From NCBI GenBank assembly GCA_025057135.1, contig JANWXY010000053.1:1-49384 (forward strand): a stretch of DNA of 49,384 bases, written 5' to 3'. A model generated the notes under the pieces. That model searched no databases. It saw nothing but the letters and a program-made list of their open reading frames with translations, and was not told the origin of the DNA. The position numbers were made by a program, and so were the translations under genes. The stretch is from Bacteroidia bacterium. GTDB lineage: Bacteria > Bacteroidota > Bacteroidia > SpSt-205. Below, one piece after another: positions 1 through 8,486 of the stretch. Positions within the stretch are counted from its first letter, which is position 1. The number at the start of each line of letters is the position of its first letter.

Positions 1-789
1 TGGGCGCAGAATGTAGGTATAGGCACGACTCTCCCAAGTGCCAGACTCCATGTGAGAAATCATGCAGCCGTATCCACCGTTCTTCAAGTGGAGAATAGTA
101 GCAGTCAACCGATTTTAGTAGCTACAGAAAATGGGAGAGTAGGGATCGCGACCGCTCTGCCCGTAGAAGTCCTTCATGTTGCTGGTAACTTTCAGTTTGA
201 AGGTGACTTTCGTCCCAATGGCAATCCGGGCAATCCGGGAGAAGTTCTCTTCAGCGAAGGAGCCACGGTCTCGCCCACATGGCGTAATATAGGCTGGAAG
301 TGCTATGGAGTGGACACATGGACTTCTGGCGGGGGTACTAACGGCTGGTTAGGGGCAGGTATCACGAACTGTGCGGATCAAGTACTCCTCGGAGGCTATG
401 GACAGTGTGGGACTGGATGCAATCTATCTAAAACCTTCACTAGTCTACCCCCGCATACAGAGGTCATGGTAGAGGTTGGGTGGTGGGCCCTTGATACGTG
501 GGATCAGACAGACTGGTTCGGTAGAGATAGGATAGCTCTCATATTAGATGGAATGACCGTAGCTATCGGTGTTCCCTCTCAGGTCTACACATCAGTGGTA
601 AATCATATAATACTCTCTAATACCAGCCACTGTGGAGATGTGCCTTGGATAGATAGGGGACCTTTTTGGCTAATAGGACGAATGCAACACGCCAGCTCAT
701 CACTAAATGTCACAATACAGAATCTGTGTGATGAGTCATCTACGAATGAACCCCTCGGAATCAGCATAGTCAGGGTATGGCTAAGGTAA
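1..789 (+). CDS. Secreted VGIG-repeat protein, copy 1 (5' partial)
   Basis: The reading frame is open from base 1 and begins mid-protein with WAQNVGIGTTLPSARLHV, which matches the post-signal-peptide part of the two paralogues downstream, so the start lies before the window. Two VGIG/LHV-type segments, a FRPNGNPGNPG linker and a C-terminal domain of about 150 residues follow. That domain has a Cys cluster (CGTGC), an LPPHTEVMVEV segment and a WALDTWDQ segment. VGIG..P...LHV segments are known from phage tail-fibre stalks and large Bacteroidota surface proteins; the H...D.WD domain looks like a beta-sandwich, lectin-like module (inference). It overlaps the next copy by 13 nt, so the three copies are probably co-transcribed. 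Function unknown; probably exported. Confidence 0.7.
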   Translation, partial: WAQNVGIGTTLPSARLHVRNHAAVSTVLQVENSSSQPILVATENGRVGIATALPVEVLHVAGNFQFEGDFRPNGNPGNPGEVLFSEGATVSPTWRNIGWKCYGVDTWTSGGGTNGWLGAGITNCADQVLLGGYGQCGTGCNLSKTFTSLPPHTEVMVEVGWWALDTWDQTDWFGRDRIALILDGMTVAIGVPSQVYTSVVNHIILSNTSHCGDVPWIDRGPFWLIGRMQHASSSLNVTIQNLCDESSTNEPLGISIVRVWLR

Positions 790-1622
790 GGTATGTTATC
801 TTTTACCTATCTCTGCTGTCGGCTCAGTATGTAGGGATAGGTATTTCTAATCCCTCTGCTCGGTTACATGTTGTTGGTAGCACTTCAAACGCAGCCGCTC
901 TCGCTCTCAGAGTAGAAAATAGCGCTTCCACACCGATTATCGTTGCGAGGAATGATAGACGAGTAGGAATAGGAACCCTTTCCCCCGCTCAGACGCTACA
1001 CGTCATGGGAAATGTTCAGTTTTCGGGTACATTCCGGCCCAGTGGTAATCCCGGCACTTCTAATCAATGGCTGACGAGCCAAGGTACAAATAATCCGCCC
1101 ATTTGGCAGACCTATGAAGCTAGATGGGTATTATGGGCAGTAGATTCTTGGGATGCTGTGAATAATACTAATCAAGGATGGACAGGGTCTGCAGTTACTT
1201 CCTGTGATAATCAGGTGATGCTTGGAGGATATGGACAGTGTGGTAATGGCTGTGTTCTTGAGAAAACCTACACAGGGCTTCCCCCTCATTCAGAGGTGAT
1301 GGTGGAAGTGTATTATTGGGCGGTGGACTCTTGGGACCAGTCAAATTCTAACGGTGTGGATCATGTACGCCTTGATTTAGACAATACGGCCGTAGCATAT
1401 GCTCTGCCCGGCCAAGTCTCTACGGAAAATCTGAATGCAGTATCAACTGACTTAAGCATTTGTGGTGCTCAATGGTTCGTAGATAGGGGGCCATTCCCAA
1501 TCATCGGACACAAAAATCACACAAATAACACACTCAATGTGAAGATTCGCTCGTTAGTGAATCAGCATCCTTTTGATGAAAGTTTGGGTATCTCAGCTGT
1601 ATATATCTGGATAAAGCCATGA
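777..1622 (+). CDS. Secreted VGIG-repeat protein, copy 2
   Basis: A 281-residue protein with a short hydrophobic leader (VIFYLSLLSAQ) and then VGIGISNPSARLHV. A second VGIG/LHV.GN segment, a FRPSGNPG linker and the C-terminal domain follow, with GGYGQCGNGC, GLPPHSEVMVEV and WAVDSWDQ. The same order and spacing occur in the copies on either side, so these are tandem duplicates. The ATG lies inside the end of copy 1, and its stop overlaps the start of copy 3 as ATGA, consistent with translational coupling. No sorting domain of the T9SS type is visible at the C-terminus, so the export route beyond the signal peptide is unclear. Role unknown; a cell-surface binding protein is a guess. Confidence 0.75.
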   Translation: MAKVRYVIFYLSLLSAQYVGIGISNPSARLHVVGSTSNAAALALRVENSASTPIIVARNDRRVGIGTLSPAQTLHVMGNVQFSGTFRPSGNPGTSNQWLTSQGTNNPPIWQTYEARWVLWAVDSWDAVNNTNQGWTGSAVTSCDNQVMLGGYGQCGNGCVLEKTYTGLPPHSEVMVEVYYWAVDSWDQSNSNGVDHVRLDLDNTAVAYALPGQVSTENLNAVSTDLSICGAQWFVDRGPFPIIGHKNHTNNTLNVKIRSLVNQHPFDESLGISAVYIWIKP

Positions 1623-2464
1623 CAACAATAGTTCGAATATCACTCGGTTATCTCGTGGCTTTTGCACAGAACGTGGGTATAGGAACGATACTACCTCAGG
1701 CTCGTCTTCATGTACAAGGAATAGGCACTACCGGCGCTACCACAGCTCTCCTCATAGAGCGTTCTAATGGTTCTCCTGTGCTCGTAGCGCGAGATAATGG
1801 TAGAGTAGGGATAGGTATCTCAAATCCTACTCAGGTACTGGACATTGCAGGTAATATCCATCTCACAGGCGATCTTCGTCCCGCCGGCGATCCTGGTACT
1901 CCTCTGCAAATCTTGTATAGTCAGGGGGCTAATCAGCCACCTATATGGAGAGCAAGACCATTTATGCTCTGGGAGGTAGACGTTTGGGGACCAGACAGAA
2001 CAGGTAATCAAGGCTGGGCTGGGGCGGCTGTCACAAACTGCGGCGGCCAATATATGCTCGGCGGTCATACTCAGTGTGGGAATGGTTGTATCTTATCTAA
2101 AACCTACACAGGTATCCCAGCACACTCAGAAGTGATGGTAGAAGTATTTTATTTTGCATTAGACTCCTGGGACCAGCACACCGGCGGAGGTGGAGTTGAC
2201 CATATGAAGCTGGAGCTGGACAATGTCATAGTCGGCCGAGGGGGATCTACCCAGAGTCAGCCAAGCAGTTATGATCCGCATGTAGTACTCAGCAGTGCTT
2301 CTTTTTGTGGGGAGTCCATCTGGATAGATCAGGGACCGATCCGTGTCATTGGACATCTTCCCCATACAAACTCAAATCTACAAGTACGGATACTCTCTGC
2401 ACTGTCGGGAGGACCTTGGGATGAGTCTATAGGGGTTGTCGCAGTAAAAGTGTGGATCAGATAA
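1619..2464 (+). CDS. Secreted VGIG-repeat protein, copy 3
   Basis: Third tandem paralogue, also 281 residues. A leader (ISLGYLVAFAQ) precedes NVGIGTILPQARLHV. Then come a second VGIG/LDIAGN segment, the linker FRP-like LRPAGDPGTP, and the C-terminal domain with GGHTQCGNGC, GIPAHSEVMVEV and FALDSWDQ. The ATGA overlap with copy 2 supports one transcript. Divergence among copies is greatest in the leader and in the loop after DSWDQ, while the Cys pair and the H-x-E segment are constant, suggesting these are structural or ligand-binding. Function unknown. Confidence 0.75.
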   Translation: MTTIVRISLGYLVAFAQNVGIGTILPQARLHVQGIGTTGATTALLIERSNGSPVLVARDNGRVGIGISNPTQVLDIAGNIHLTGDLRPAGDPGTPLQILYSQGANQPPIWRARPFMLWEVDVWGPDRTGNQGWAGAAVTNCGGQYMLGGHTQCGNGCILSKTYTGIPAHSEVMVEVFYFALDSWDQHTGGGGVDHMKLELDNVIVGRGGSTQSQPSSYDPHVVLSSASFCGESIWIDQGPIRVIGHLPHTNSNLQVRILSALSGGPWDESIGVVAVKVWIR

Positions 2465-2545
2465 AGTCGCTCTTTAGTGTAATCGTATTACTGAGCCAGT
2501 AGTTTCTGAATGAGCATCATACTGGATACAGAAGGAGTTCAGCTA

Positions 2546-2553
2546 TACTTTTG
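2546..2553 (+). promoter_or_regulatory. -7 promoter box TACTTTTG, N4 before ATG
   Basis: Matches the Bacteroidota -7 consensus TAnnTTTG and ends 4 nt before the TolC-like gene's ATG, predicting a leaderless or nearly leaderless mRNA. Confidence 0.65.
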
Positions 2554-2557
2554 CTGA

Positions 2558-3841
2558 ATGTGGAGTAGGCTGCATCTATTAGCCACTCTCCTTTGGGCAC
2601 AAGATACGCTCTACCTTACGATTTCGGAAGCTGAGCGTCAGTTTCTGCAAAAAAACCTTTCACTCATAGCTCAGCATTTACAAATCGAATCTCAGAAAGC
2701 GCTCGCATGGCAAGCTCGCCTCTGGCCTAATCCCTCTTTTACGGCCGAGCAGGTGGATATTTTCACGAAAGCAGAAGCAGCTCTACCGCCTTTTTTATCG
2801 CAGCCGAGGGTAAATCAAGTAGCTTTGACCCTCTCTCAAACCATCCTTACAGCTCGTAAGCGTCTCAAAGGCGTAGCTTTGGCTAATGCTGAGGTGACTC
2901 TGAAAGAAGCAGCTTTGGAGGAGCTACTTCGTCAGCTTCGGTATGAGCTTCGTAGTACGATAGCTACTTTGCAGAGAGAGCAAATACTGATTCAGCTTTT
3001 GGTAGGTGAAGCCAGTTTTCTTCATCAACTTGTAGAGCAGTATAGAGCTCTCATGGAAAAAGGGCTTATTCCACTTTCAGACTATTTTCGCCTTCAAAAC
3101 CTTCACTTTCGGATACAAGCTGACTTACGCGGCGTTCGTGAGCGCTGGGAGGCGGCACAGCATACCTTACGGCAGCTTTTGCAAATATCCCCTCCAGCCC
3201 CGATTATCTGGGTAGATACAACGGGCTTTTTTGTAGGAAGTCTTCCCAATCTGCCGCCGCTGAATATACTTTTACCTTGCGCCCAAGAGCGCGGTGATGT
3301 ACGGATAGCTGCGGCTCAGGTACGCATTCAGGCAGCGTCTTTGTCCGTAGAAAGAGCAAGTGCTTATCCAGACATAGATTTTCGCATAATGTATGATAGA
3401 CTGGGCGGATATCGCCTCAATCAGTGGGGAATAGGATTGGCATTTCCCCTCCCACTTTTCAATCGTAATCAAGGAAAAATAACCGCTCTGACCTATAACC
3501 TCCGAGTAGCTGAGCTTGAGTATGAGCAGACGCTACTTAGAGCACAATCTGAAATAACTCAGGTTTGGAGAAAAGCACTCAACCTCCAAGAGCAGTGGCA
3601 AAAGATGCCTCACGATGTAGTGTCTCAGTACCAACAAGCCACTGCGATTTACCGAGAAAATCTTCTGTCTGGGCGAGTTAGCTTGAATGACTTCTTGAAC
3701 TTTTCCCAGAGTTCTAGGGAAATGCTCACCCAATATGTAGATATGCAGCTTGCCGCTAAACTTTTAGAGGATGAGCTAAAATATGTAACAGCTGGGAAAA
3801 ACTGCGACTCAGCTATTGGAGAAAGCCATCCGAAGAATTAG
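2558..3841 (+). CDS. TolC/CusC-family outer-membrane efflux protein
   Basis: A 427-residue protein with a signal peptide ending near LLWAQ, followed by the long alpha-helical repeats typical of outer-membrane efflux proteins. WPNPSF near residue 50 and the later PLPLFNRNQGKI are classic TolC/CzcC-type segments, where FPLPLFNRN.G is strongly conserved in the CusC/CzcC branch. It would form the trimeric outer-membrane channel of a tripartite efflux pump, most likely for metal ions or small toxicants. No membrane-fusion or RND pump gene is next to it; the neighbours are the VGIG proteins and gdhA, so the partner must lie elsewhere. The ATG is fixed by the promoter box 4 nt upstream. Confidence 0.85.
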   Translation: MWSRLHLLATLLWAQDTLYLTISEAERQFLQKNLSLIAQHLQIESQKALAWQARLWPNPSFTAEQVDIFTKAEAALPPFLSQPRVNQVALTLSQTILTARKRLKGVALANAEVTLKEAALEELLRQLRYELRSTIATLQREQILIQLLVGEASFLHQLVEQYRALMEKGLIPLSDYFRLQNLHFRIQADLRGVRERWEAAQHTLRQLLQISPPAPIIWVDTTGFFVGSLPNLPPLNILLPCAQERGDVRIAAAQVRIQAASLSVERASAYPDIDFRIMYDRLGGYRLNQWGIGLAFPLPLFNRNQGKITALTYNLRVAELEYEQTLLRAQSEITQVWRKALNLQEQWQKMPHDVVSQYQQATAIYRENLLSGRVSLNDFLNFSQSSREMLTQYVDMQLAAKLLEDELKYVTAGKNCDSAIGESHPKN

Positions 3842-3887
3842 CCTGCGGGAGCTCCCTTCTACAAGTTAGAGTAAAAAGAATACCTCG

Positions 3888-5180
3888 TCAGTACTTGCCG
3901 TGCATACGCAGAGCGCGTGCTACACGCTCCACGGCGAGGAGGTAAGCTGCCTCTCTCAGGGAGACTTTATTTGCGGCTGCACGAGTAAAAACATCGTCAA
4001 AGGCCTGCTTGATGGTATTATCGGCGCGGTCTTGCACCTCAGACTCGGTATAGTAGTGTCCTCGGCGATTTTGTACCCACTCGTAGTAGGATACTATCAC
4101 ACCGCCAGCGTTGGCTAAAATGTCGGGGATTACAGTGATTCCTTTCTCGTTCAAAATAGGATCAGCTTCGGCCGTTGTCGGACCGTTAGCACCTTCTGCA
4201 ATCAACCAGGCTTTGATATTTGGAGCATTCTGGGGGGTGATTTGGTCTTCAAGCGCTGCGGGAACGAGAATATCCACATCCAGCGTGAGAAGCTGTTCGT
4301 TGGTGATACGCTCTCCGCCTTTGAAGCCCTCTAAACTGCCGCCGTGATTGTCGCGATATTGGATGGCTTGATGGATAAGTATGCCATTTTCATTGTAGAA
4401 GCCGCCTGTTTTGTCTGAAATTGCCACGACTTTGATGCCGTTTTGAGAAAGGAACCGAGCAGTGATAGAGCCGACATTTCCAAACCCTTGTACGGCTGCG
4501 GTTAGTCCCTCGGGGCGTCGTCCCATGCGTTGGAGCGCCTGTAGTATCACGGTTGTAACACCGCGTCCCGTAGCTTCTACCCGTCCCTTAGACCCTCCCA
4601 GTTCAAGCGGCTTGCCTGTGACTACGGCAGGGGTATAGTTTCCTCGCTGTAAGCGAGAATACTCGTCGGCTATCCATGCCATCTCACGAGCGCTGGTACC
4701 CATGTCAGGTGCTGGAATATCTTTATCAGGTCCGAAGACCTCGGCCATAGCCCGCGTATAAGCGCGAGTGAGCCGTTCCAGCTCGCCCACGGACATCTTT
4801 TTGGGTTCGCAAGTGATCCCGCCTTTTGCTCCTCCGTAGGGGATATTCACCACGGCGCATTTCCAAGTCATCCATGCGGCAAGCGCCATTACTTCACGCA
4901 TATTTACTTCTGGAGCGTAGCGAATGCCTCCCTTCCCTGGTCCTAATGCTCTTGAATGGATTACTCGGTAAGATTCAAAAACGCGCACGCTACCATCATC
5001 CATCGCCACGGGAAGGTACGCAATATGGATTTCTGATGGTCGGCTTAGGATATCAACTTCATCAGGAGATAATCCAAGCTTCTCTGCCGCTGCATGAAAG
5101 CGGCTCAGCATAGAAGAGTATGGGTCAGTATGTGTATGTGCTTTTGCTTCGGCGGTCATGTCATCTTTTTTGCGTCCCAT
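3888..5180 (-). CDS. gdhA: Glutamate dehydrogenase (Glu/Leu/Phe/Val dehydrogenase family)
   Basis: A 430-residue protein that interconverts glutamate with 2-oxoglutarate and ammonia using NAD(P). Visible family motifs are GPGKGGIRY (residues 81-88), the substrate-binding Lys in TWKCAVVNIPYGGAKGG (catalytic Lys 119), the catalytic Asp in PAPDMGT (about 159) and the dinucleotide fold VQGFGNVG. Length matches the hexameric short form. The strict PYGGAKGG context and the C-terminal NAGGVIVSYYEWVQN favour glutamate rather than leucine or phenylalanine as substrate. The start is the ATG that lies 4 nt after a TACCTTTG box; a second in-frame ATG occurs at codon 8. It is divergent from the UPF0173 gene with only 54 nt between the two start codons. 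Confidence 0.92.
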   Translation of the reverse strand: MGRKKDDMTAEAKAHTHTDPYSSMLSRFHAAAEKLGLSPDEVDILSRPSEIHIAYLPVAMDDGSVRVFESYRVIHSRALGPGKGGIRYAPEVNMREVMALAAWMTWKCAVVNIPYGGAKGGITCEPKKMSVGELERLTRAYTRAMAEVFGPDKDIPAPDMGTSAREMAWIADEYSRLQRGNYTPAVVTGKPLELGGSKGRVEATGRGVTTVILQALQRMGRRPEGLTAAVQGFGNVGSITARFLSQNGIKVVAISDKTGGFYNENGILIHQAIQYRDNHGGSLEGFKGGERITNEQLLTLDVDILVPAALEDQITPQNAPNIKAWLIAEGANGPTTAEADPILNEKGITVIPDILANAGGVIVSYYEWVQNRRGHYYTESEVQDRADNTIKQAFDDVFTRAAANKVSLREAAYLLAVERVARALRMHGKY

Positions 5181-5184
5181 GCTG

Positions 5185-5192
5185 CAAAGGTA
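5185..5192 (-). promoter_or_regulatory. -7 promoter box TACCTTTG, N4 before gdhA ATG
   Basis: Perfect TAnnTTTG on the minus strand, 4 nt before the gdhA start. A box on the opposite strand 30 bp away drives the divergent neighbour. Confidence 0.7.
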
Positions 5193-5222
5193 GAAAGTAT
5201 GAATTGAAGGCGTTCATTTGCG

Positions 5223-5230
5223 TACCTTTG
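5223..5230 (+). promoter_or_regulatory. -7 promoter box TACCTTTG, N4 before ATG
   Basis: Perfect TAnnTTTG 4 nt before the UPF0173 hydrolase ATG at 5235. Confidence 0.7.
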
Positions 5231-5234
5231 CCCT

Positions 5235-5957
5235 ATGAATATCCGTTACCTCGGCCACTCGGGCTTCCTAATCACAACTACTAATGGGATTCAGCTTCTC
5301 TTTGACCCCTTTATAACCCCTAATCCGCTTGCTAAGGACAAGGTGGCTTTATCCGATATCAAACCCAACTTTATATTTCTCTCCCATGCGCATTTTGACC
5401 ACATCGCCGATGCGGAGGAGATTTCCAAAGCTTCTGATGCACCTATTATAGGGGTGTGGGAAATACATTCATATTTTTCTGAGAAGGGATGTAAGACTTA
5501 CCCGATGAATGTTGGCGGTACATGGCGCCCTTCACCCGAGAGCCCGGTGTCCGTCAAACTTGTTCCGGCTGTCCATACCAGCAGTTTTCCAAATGGTCAG
5601 TATGGGGGCGTTCCTGTCGGGTTCATTATTTCTGACGGATCATATGTACTGTACTACGCTGGGGATACTGCCCTTTCTCTGGAAATGGAGCTCATCTCTG
5701 AACGCTATACGCTTGATGCGGCTATCCTCCCCATAGGAGGGACATTTACGATGGATATAGAAGATGCGGTGGAGGCGGCCCTCCTGCTGGATGTGGAGCA
5801 TGTGATTGGCATGCATTACGACACATTTGACCCGATTAAGATAGACCACGAAAAAGCTAAGCAAGAATTCAAAGATAACGACTGTACCTTACACCTCTTG
5901 TCAATCGGTGAAACGATAGACATGGCAAAGCTTGCCCGAGCCAGCATCAGGGAATGA
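5235..5957 (+). CDS. UPF0173 metal-dependent hydrolase (beta-lactamase fold)
   Basis: A 240-residue protein of the UPF0173/YtkL group in the metallo-beta-lactamase superfamily. The metal-binding signature is SHAHFDHIAD (His51, His53, Asp55, His56), with later ligands in VPAVHTSS, YYAGDTA and the C-terminal GMHYDTF. Full length for the family. The physiological substrate is not established for this family, so only a metal-dependent hydrolase role is supported. The ATG lies 4 nt after a perfect promoter box, and the stop overlaps the gltX start (ATGATG), so it heads a gltX operon. Gene order gives no further hint about substrate. Confidence 0.85.
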   Translation: MNIRYLGHSGFLITTTNGIQLLFDPFITPNPLAKDKVALSDIKPNFIFLSHAHFDHIADAEEISKASDAPIIGVWEIHSYFSEKGCKTYPMNVGGTWRPSPESPVSVKLVPAVHTSSFPNGQYGGVPVGFIISDGSYVLYYAGDTALSLEMELISERYTLDAAILPIGGTFTMDIEDAVEAALLLDVEHVIGMHYDTFDPIKIDHEKAKQEFKDNDCTLHLLSIGETIDMAKLARASIRE

Positions 5958-7480
5958 TGGTTCTTCGGTTTGCTCCCAGTCCGACCGGTCCTCTACATAT
6001 TGGAGGTGTTCGTACCGCTTTGTATAACTACCTTCTTGCGCGCAGGTACGGTGGTCGGTTTATCTTACGGATAGAAGATACGGACCAGACTCGTTTTGTT
6101 CCTGGAGCTGAGGAGTATATCATAGAGGCGCTTTCGTGGTGTGGGATAGTTTTTGATGAAGGGCCGCATATCGGCGGGTCGCATGCCCCTTATAGACAAA
6201 GTGAGCGCAAGGCTATTTACGGGCGGTACGCTCATCAGCTGGTCGAGCGTGGATGGGCTTATTATGCTTTTGATACGGAGGAGGAGCTGGAGGAAATGCG
6301 CAGGCGATTTGAGGCGGCTGGTATGGTCGCCCCTCAATACAATGCTATTACTCGCCCTTACATGAAAAATAGCCTTACCCTCCCCCCGGACGAAGTTCAA
6401 GAACGCCTCCACACACAACCCTATGTGATTCGCTTCTTAGTGCCGAGGGGGCGAGAGGTACGCTTCTATGATGAGATTCGGGGTTGGGTCAGCGTCCATA
6501 CCAAGGAAATGGATGACAAAGTTCTTTTGAAGAGCGATGGCATGCCCACTTATCACCTGGCAAATGTCGTGGATGACCATCTCATGGGGGTTACGCATGT
6601 GATTAGGGGGGAAGAATGGCTGCCATCCACGCCTTTGCATGTGCTTTTGTATGAAGCTTTCGGTTGGGAGATGCCCAAGTTTGCGCATTTACCGCTCCTC
6701 TTGCGTCCAGATGGCGGGGGTAAGCTCAGCAAACGAGATGGAGACCAACTCGGCTTTCCTGTATTCCCGCTTCGGTGGAAGGACCCTCACACAGGTGAGA
6801 CATCCGAAGGGTACCGAGAGCGAGGGTTTTTGCCTACTGGGGTGATAAACTATCTCGCTCTTTTAGGCTGGCATCCCGCAGAGGAGAAAGAAATCTTTAC
6901 GATGGAAGAGCTTATTCAAGCTTTTTCCATAGAACGGGTCAGTAAGTCCGGGGCTCGTTTTGACTACGAAAAAGCTCGCTGGATAAATCAGCAGCATTTG
7001 CGTGCTCTACCCATGGAAGCTTTGCTCCCGCTGATCCGACCCCTGTGGGAAGCTCGCCAACTCCCGCCCGTCTCAGATGAGCAGCTCACAGCTTTGATAG
7101 ATATCGCCCGAGAGCGAGCCAGTCTCCTCCCCGAAATAATAGAAGCTGTACGCTTCTTCTACGAACTTCCTACTCTACCGCTTTCCCCTGAGAAGGAGGC
7201 TAAGATTAATTCGTCTTTCGCAGAAGCGTTTCCAGCATGGATCGCCGAGTTTAGAAGCCTTTCCTCATGGGAGGCTCATGATTTAGAAGGCTTTATCAAA
7301 GCTCGCGCAAAAGCTGCGGGACTTCCTCTCGGGAAAGTTTTGCCTACCCTAAGGTTAGCTCTCACAGGGGAGGATGCAGGCCCTTCTCTGTATGCGATAA
7401 TGGCGGTTTTGGGGAAAGCAGAGGTACTTAGCCGTTTGGAGCGGTTTATGTCGGTGTATGGCGTGCAACGGTGGGTGTAA
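5954..7480 (+). CDS. gltX: Glutamyl-tRNA synthetase
   Basis: A 508-residue class I synthetase that charges tRNA-Glu with glutamate. The N-terminal ATP-binding HIGH-type motif is SPTGPLHIGGVRTALYN (residues 9-25), and the KMSKS-type loop is KLSKRDGDQLG (around residue 256). The GFLPTGVINYLALLGW segment typical of Bacteroidota enzymes follows. No zinc-binding CYC motif is seen in the usual position, as in many bacterial homologues. Start could be codon 1 or the adjacent second ATG (MVLRFAPSPTG fits other family members). It overlaps the upstream hydrolase by 4 nt and the downstream PSP1 gene by 23 nt, indicating a three-gene operon. Confidence 0.95.
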   Translation: MMVLRFAPSPTGPLHIGGVRTALYNYLLARRYGGRFILRIEDTDQTRFVPGAEEYIIEALSWCGIVFDEGPHIGGSHAPYRQSERKAIYGRYAHQLVERGWAYYAFDTEEELEEMRRRFEAAGMVAPQYNAITRPYMKNSLTLPPDEVQERLHTQPYVIRFLVPRGREVRFYDEIRGWVSVHTKEMDDKVLLKSDGMPTYHLANVVDDHLMGVTHVIRGEEWLPSTPLHVLLYEAFGWEMPKFAHLPLLLRPDGGGKLSKRDGDQLGFPVFPLRWKDPHTGETSEGYRERGFLPTGVINYLALLGWHPAEEKEIFTMEELIQAFSIERVSKSGARFDYEKARWINQQHLRALPMEALLPLIRPLWEARQLPPVSDEQLTALIDIARERASLLPEIIEAVRFFYELPTLPLSPEKEAKINSSFAEAFPAWIAEFRSLSSWEAHDLEGFIKARAKAAGLPLGKVLPTLRLALTGEDAGPSLYAIMAVLGKAEVLSRLERFMSVYGVQRWV

Positions 7481-8486
7481 AGGCGGCTGTTCTAATAGCC
7501 TATTCGTAGGCGACTGGCTGGCAGGCGTCGCCCCTCCTGCCGATGCCCCTCCTTTGGTAGAAGTCAAATTCAAAGGCACTCGCAAGGCTCTTTTTTGGAC
7601 CTCTATCGACCCTCCCCTCACTACGGGTGAGTGGGTAGTCGTACCCGAAATAATCCGGCGCAGTAGTGAAGGCGCGACACAGATCGGTCGTGGATATGAC
7701 ATTGGCATGGTTAGTCTGACTGGACATTTGGCAGAGGCTCGCCGGCGCAGTTCCAAAGAGGATATACCGCCTAATCAGCGCGTTTTACGCCGCGCTACAG
7801 CTGAGGACATGGAAAACTATAAACAGCTGCGTCTGAAGGAGCCGCAGATTTTGCGAGAGGTACGAGCTATCGTAGAAGAGCTCGGACTCGGTCCCAATCA
7901 TCAAATGAAGGTGACCGATGTAGAGTTTTATGGCGATGGGCGAAGTTTGATATGCTATTTTACTGCGGAGGGGCGAGTAGATTTCAGAGAGCTGATCCGT
8001 ATATTGGCAGACAAATATAAAGTCCGTCCTGATTTGCGTCAGATTTCCAACCGCGAAGATAGTGGTTATGTAGGAGGTATTGGAGTCTGTGGCAGGGAGC
8101 TGTGCTGTACTACATGGCTAAATAGCCCCCTTACCATTACCACTGAGATGGCACGATATCAAGGCTTAGCTTTGAATAGTACGAAAATCCTCGGGCTATG
8201 CGGTAAGCTCAAGTGCTGTATAAGCTACGAGCTGGATGTGTATAAAGAGATTGTCCAGCGCATCCCGAAGGTCAAACATATATTTACCGAGGACGGGGAA
8301 TGGCGATACCTTCGTACGGAGCTTCTTTTAGAACGAATGTGGTTTGAGAAAGTCGGCGAGGGCAAGCAGGTGTGTTTATTGGCATCAGCTGTACGAGAGA
8401 TTTTAGAATGGAATGCGCAAAACAAGAGGCCGCCCTCTATTGAGCCGTATCTGGTGAAGTTTCCTGATTTACCTACTCGGATTTGA
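7458..8486 (+). CDS. PSP1 / RicT (YaaT)-family protein
   Basis: A 342-residue protein with a Cys-rich N-terminus (CNGGCKGGC) followed by VGDWLAGV, a layout typical of Bacteroidota PSP1-domain proteins. The PSP1 core runs about residues 40-290. It contains GYDIGMVSLTG, GDGRSLICYFTAEGRVDFRELIR, the IGVCGRELCCTTWL Cys cluster and CGKLKCCISYELDVY. In Bacillus subtilis RicT (YaaT) acts in the RicAFT complex with Fe-S clusters and RNase Y to modulate RNA maturation; the equivalent role here is inference. It overlaps gltX by 23 nt upstream and the convergent AAA+ gene by 14 nt at the 3' end. Confidence 0.85.
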   Translation: MACNGGCKGGCSNSLFVGDWLAGVAPPADAPPLVEVKFKGTRKALFWTSIDPPLTTGEWVVVPEIIRRSSEGATQIGRGYDIGMVSLTGHLAEARRRSSKEDIPPNQRVLRRATAEDMENYKQLRLKEPQILREVRAIVEELGLGPNHQMKVTDVEFYGDGRSLICYFTAEGRVDFRELIRILADKYKVRPDLRQISNREDSGYVGGIGVCGRELCCTTWLNSPLTITTEMARYQGLALNSTKILGLCGKLKCCISYELDVYKEIVQRIPKVKHIFTEDGEWRYLRTELLLERMWFEKVGEGKQVCLLASAVREILEWNAQNKRPPSIEPYLVKFPDLPTRI

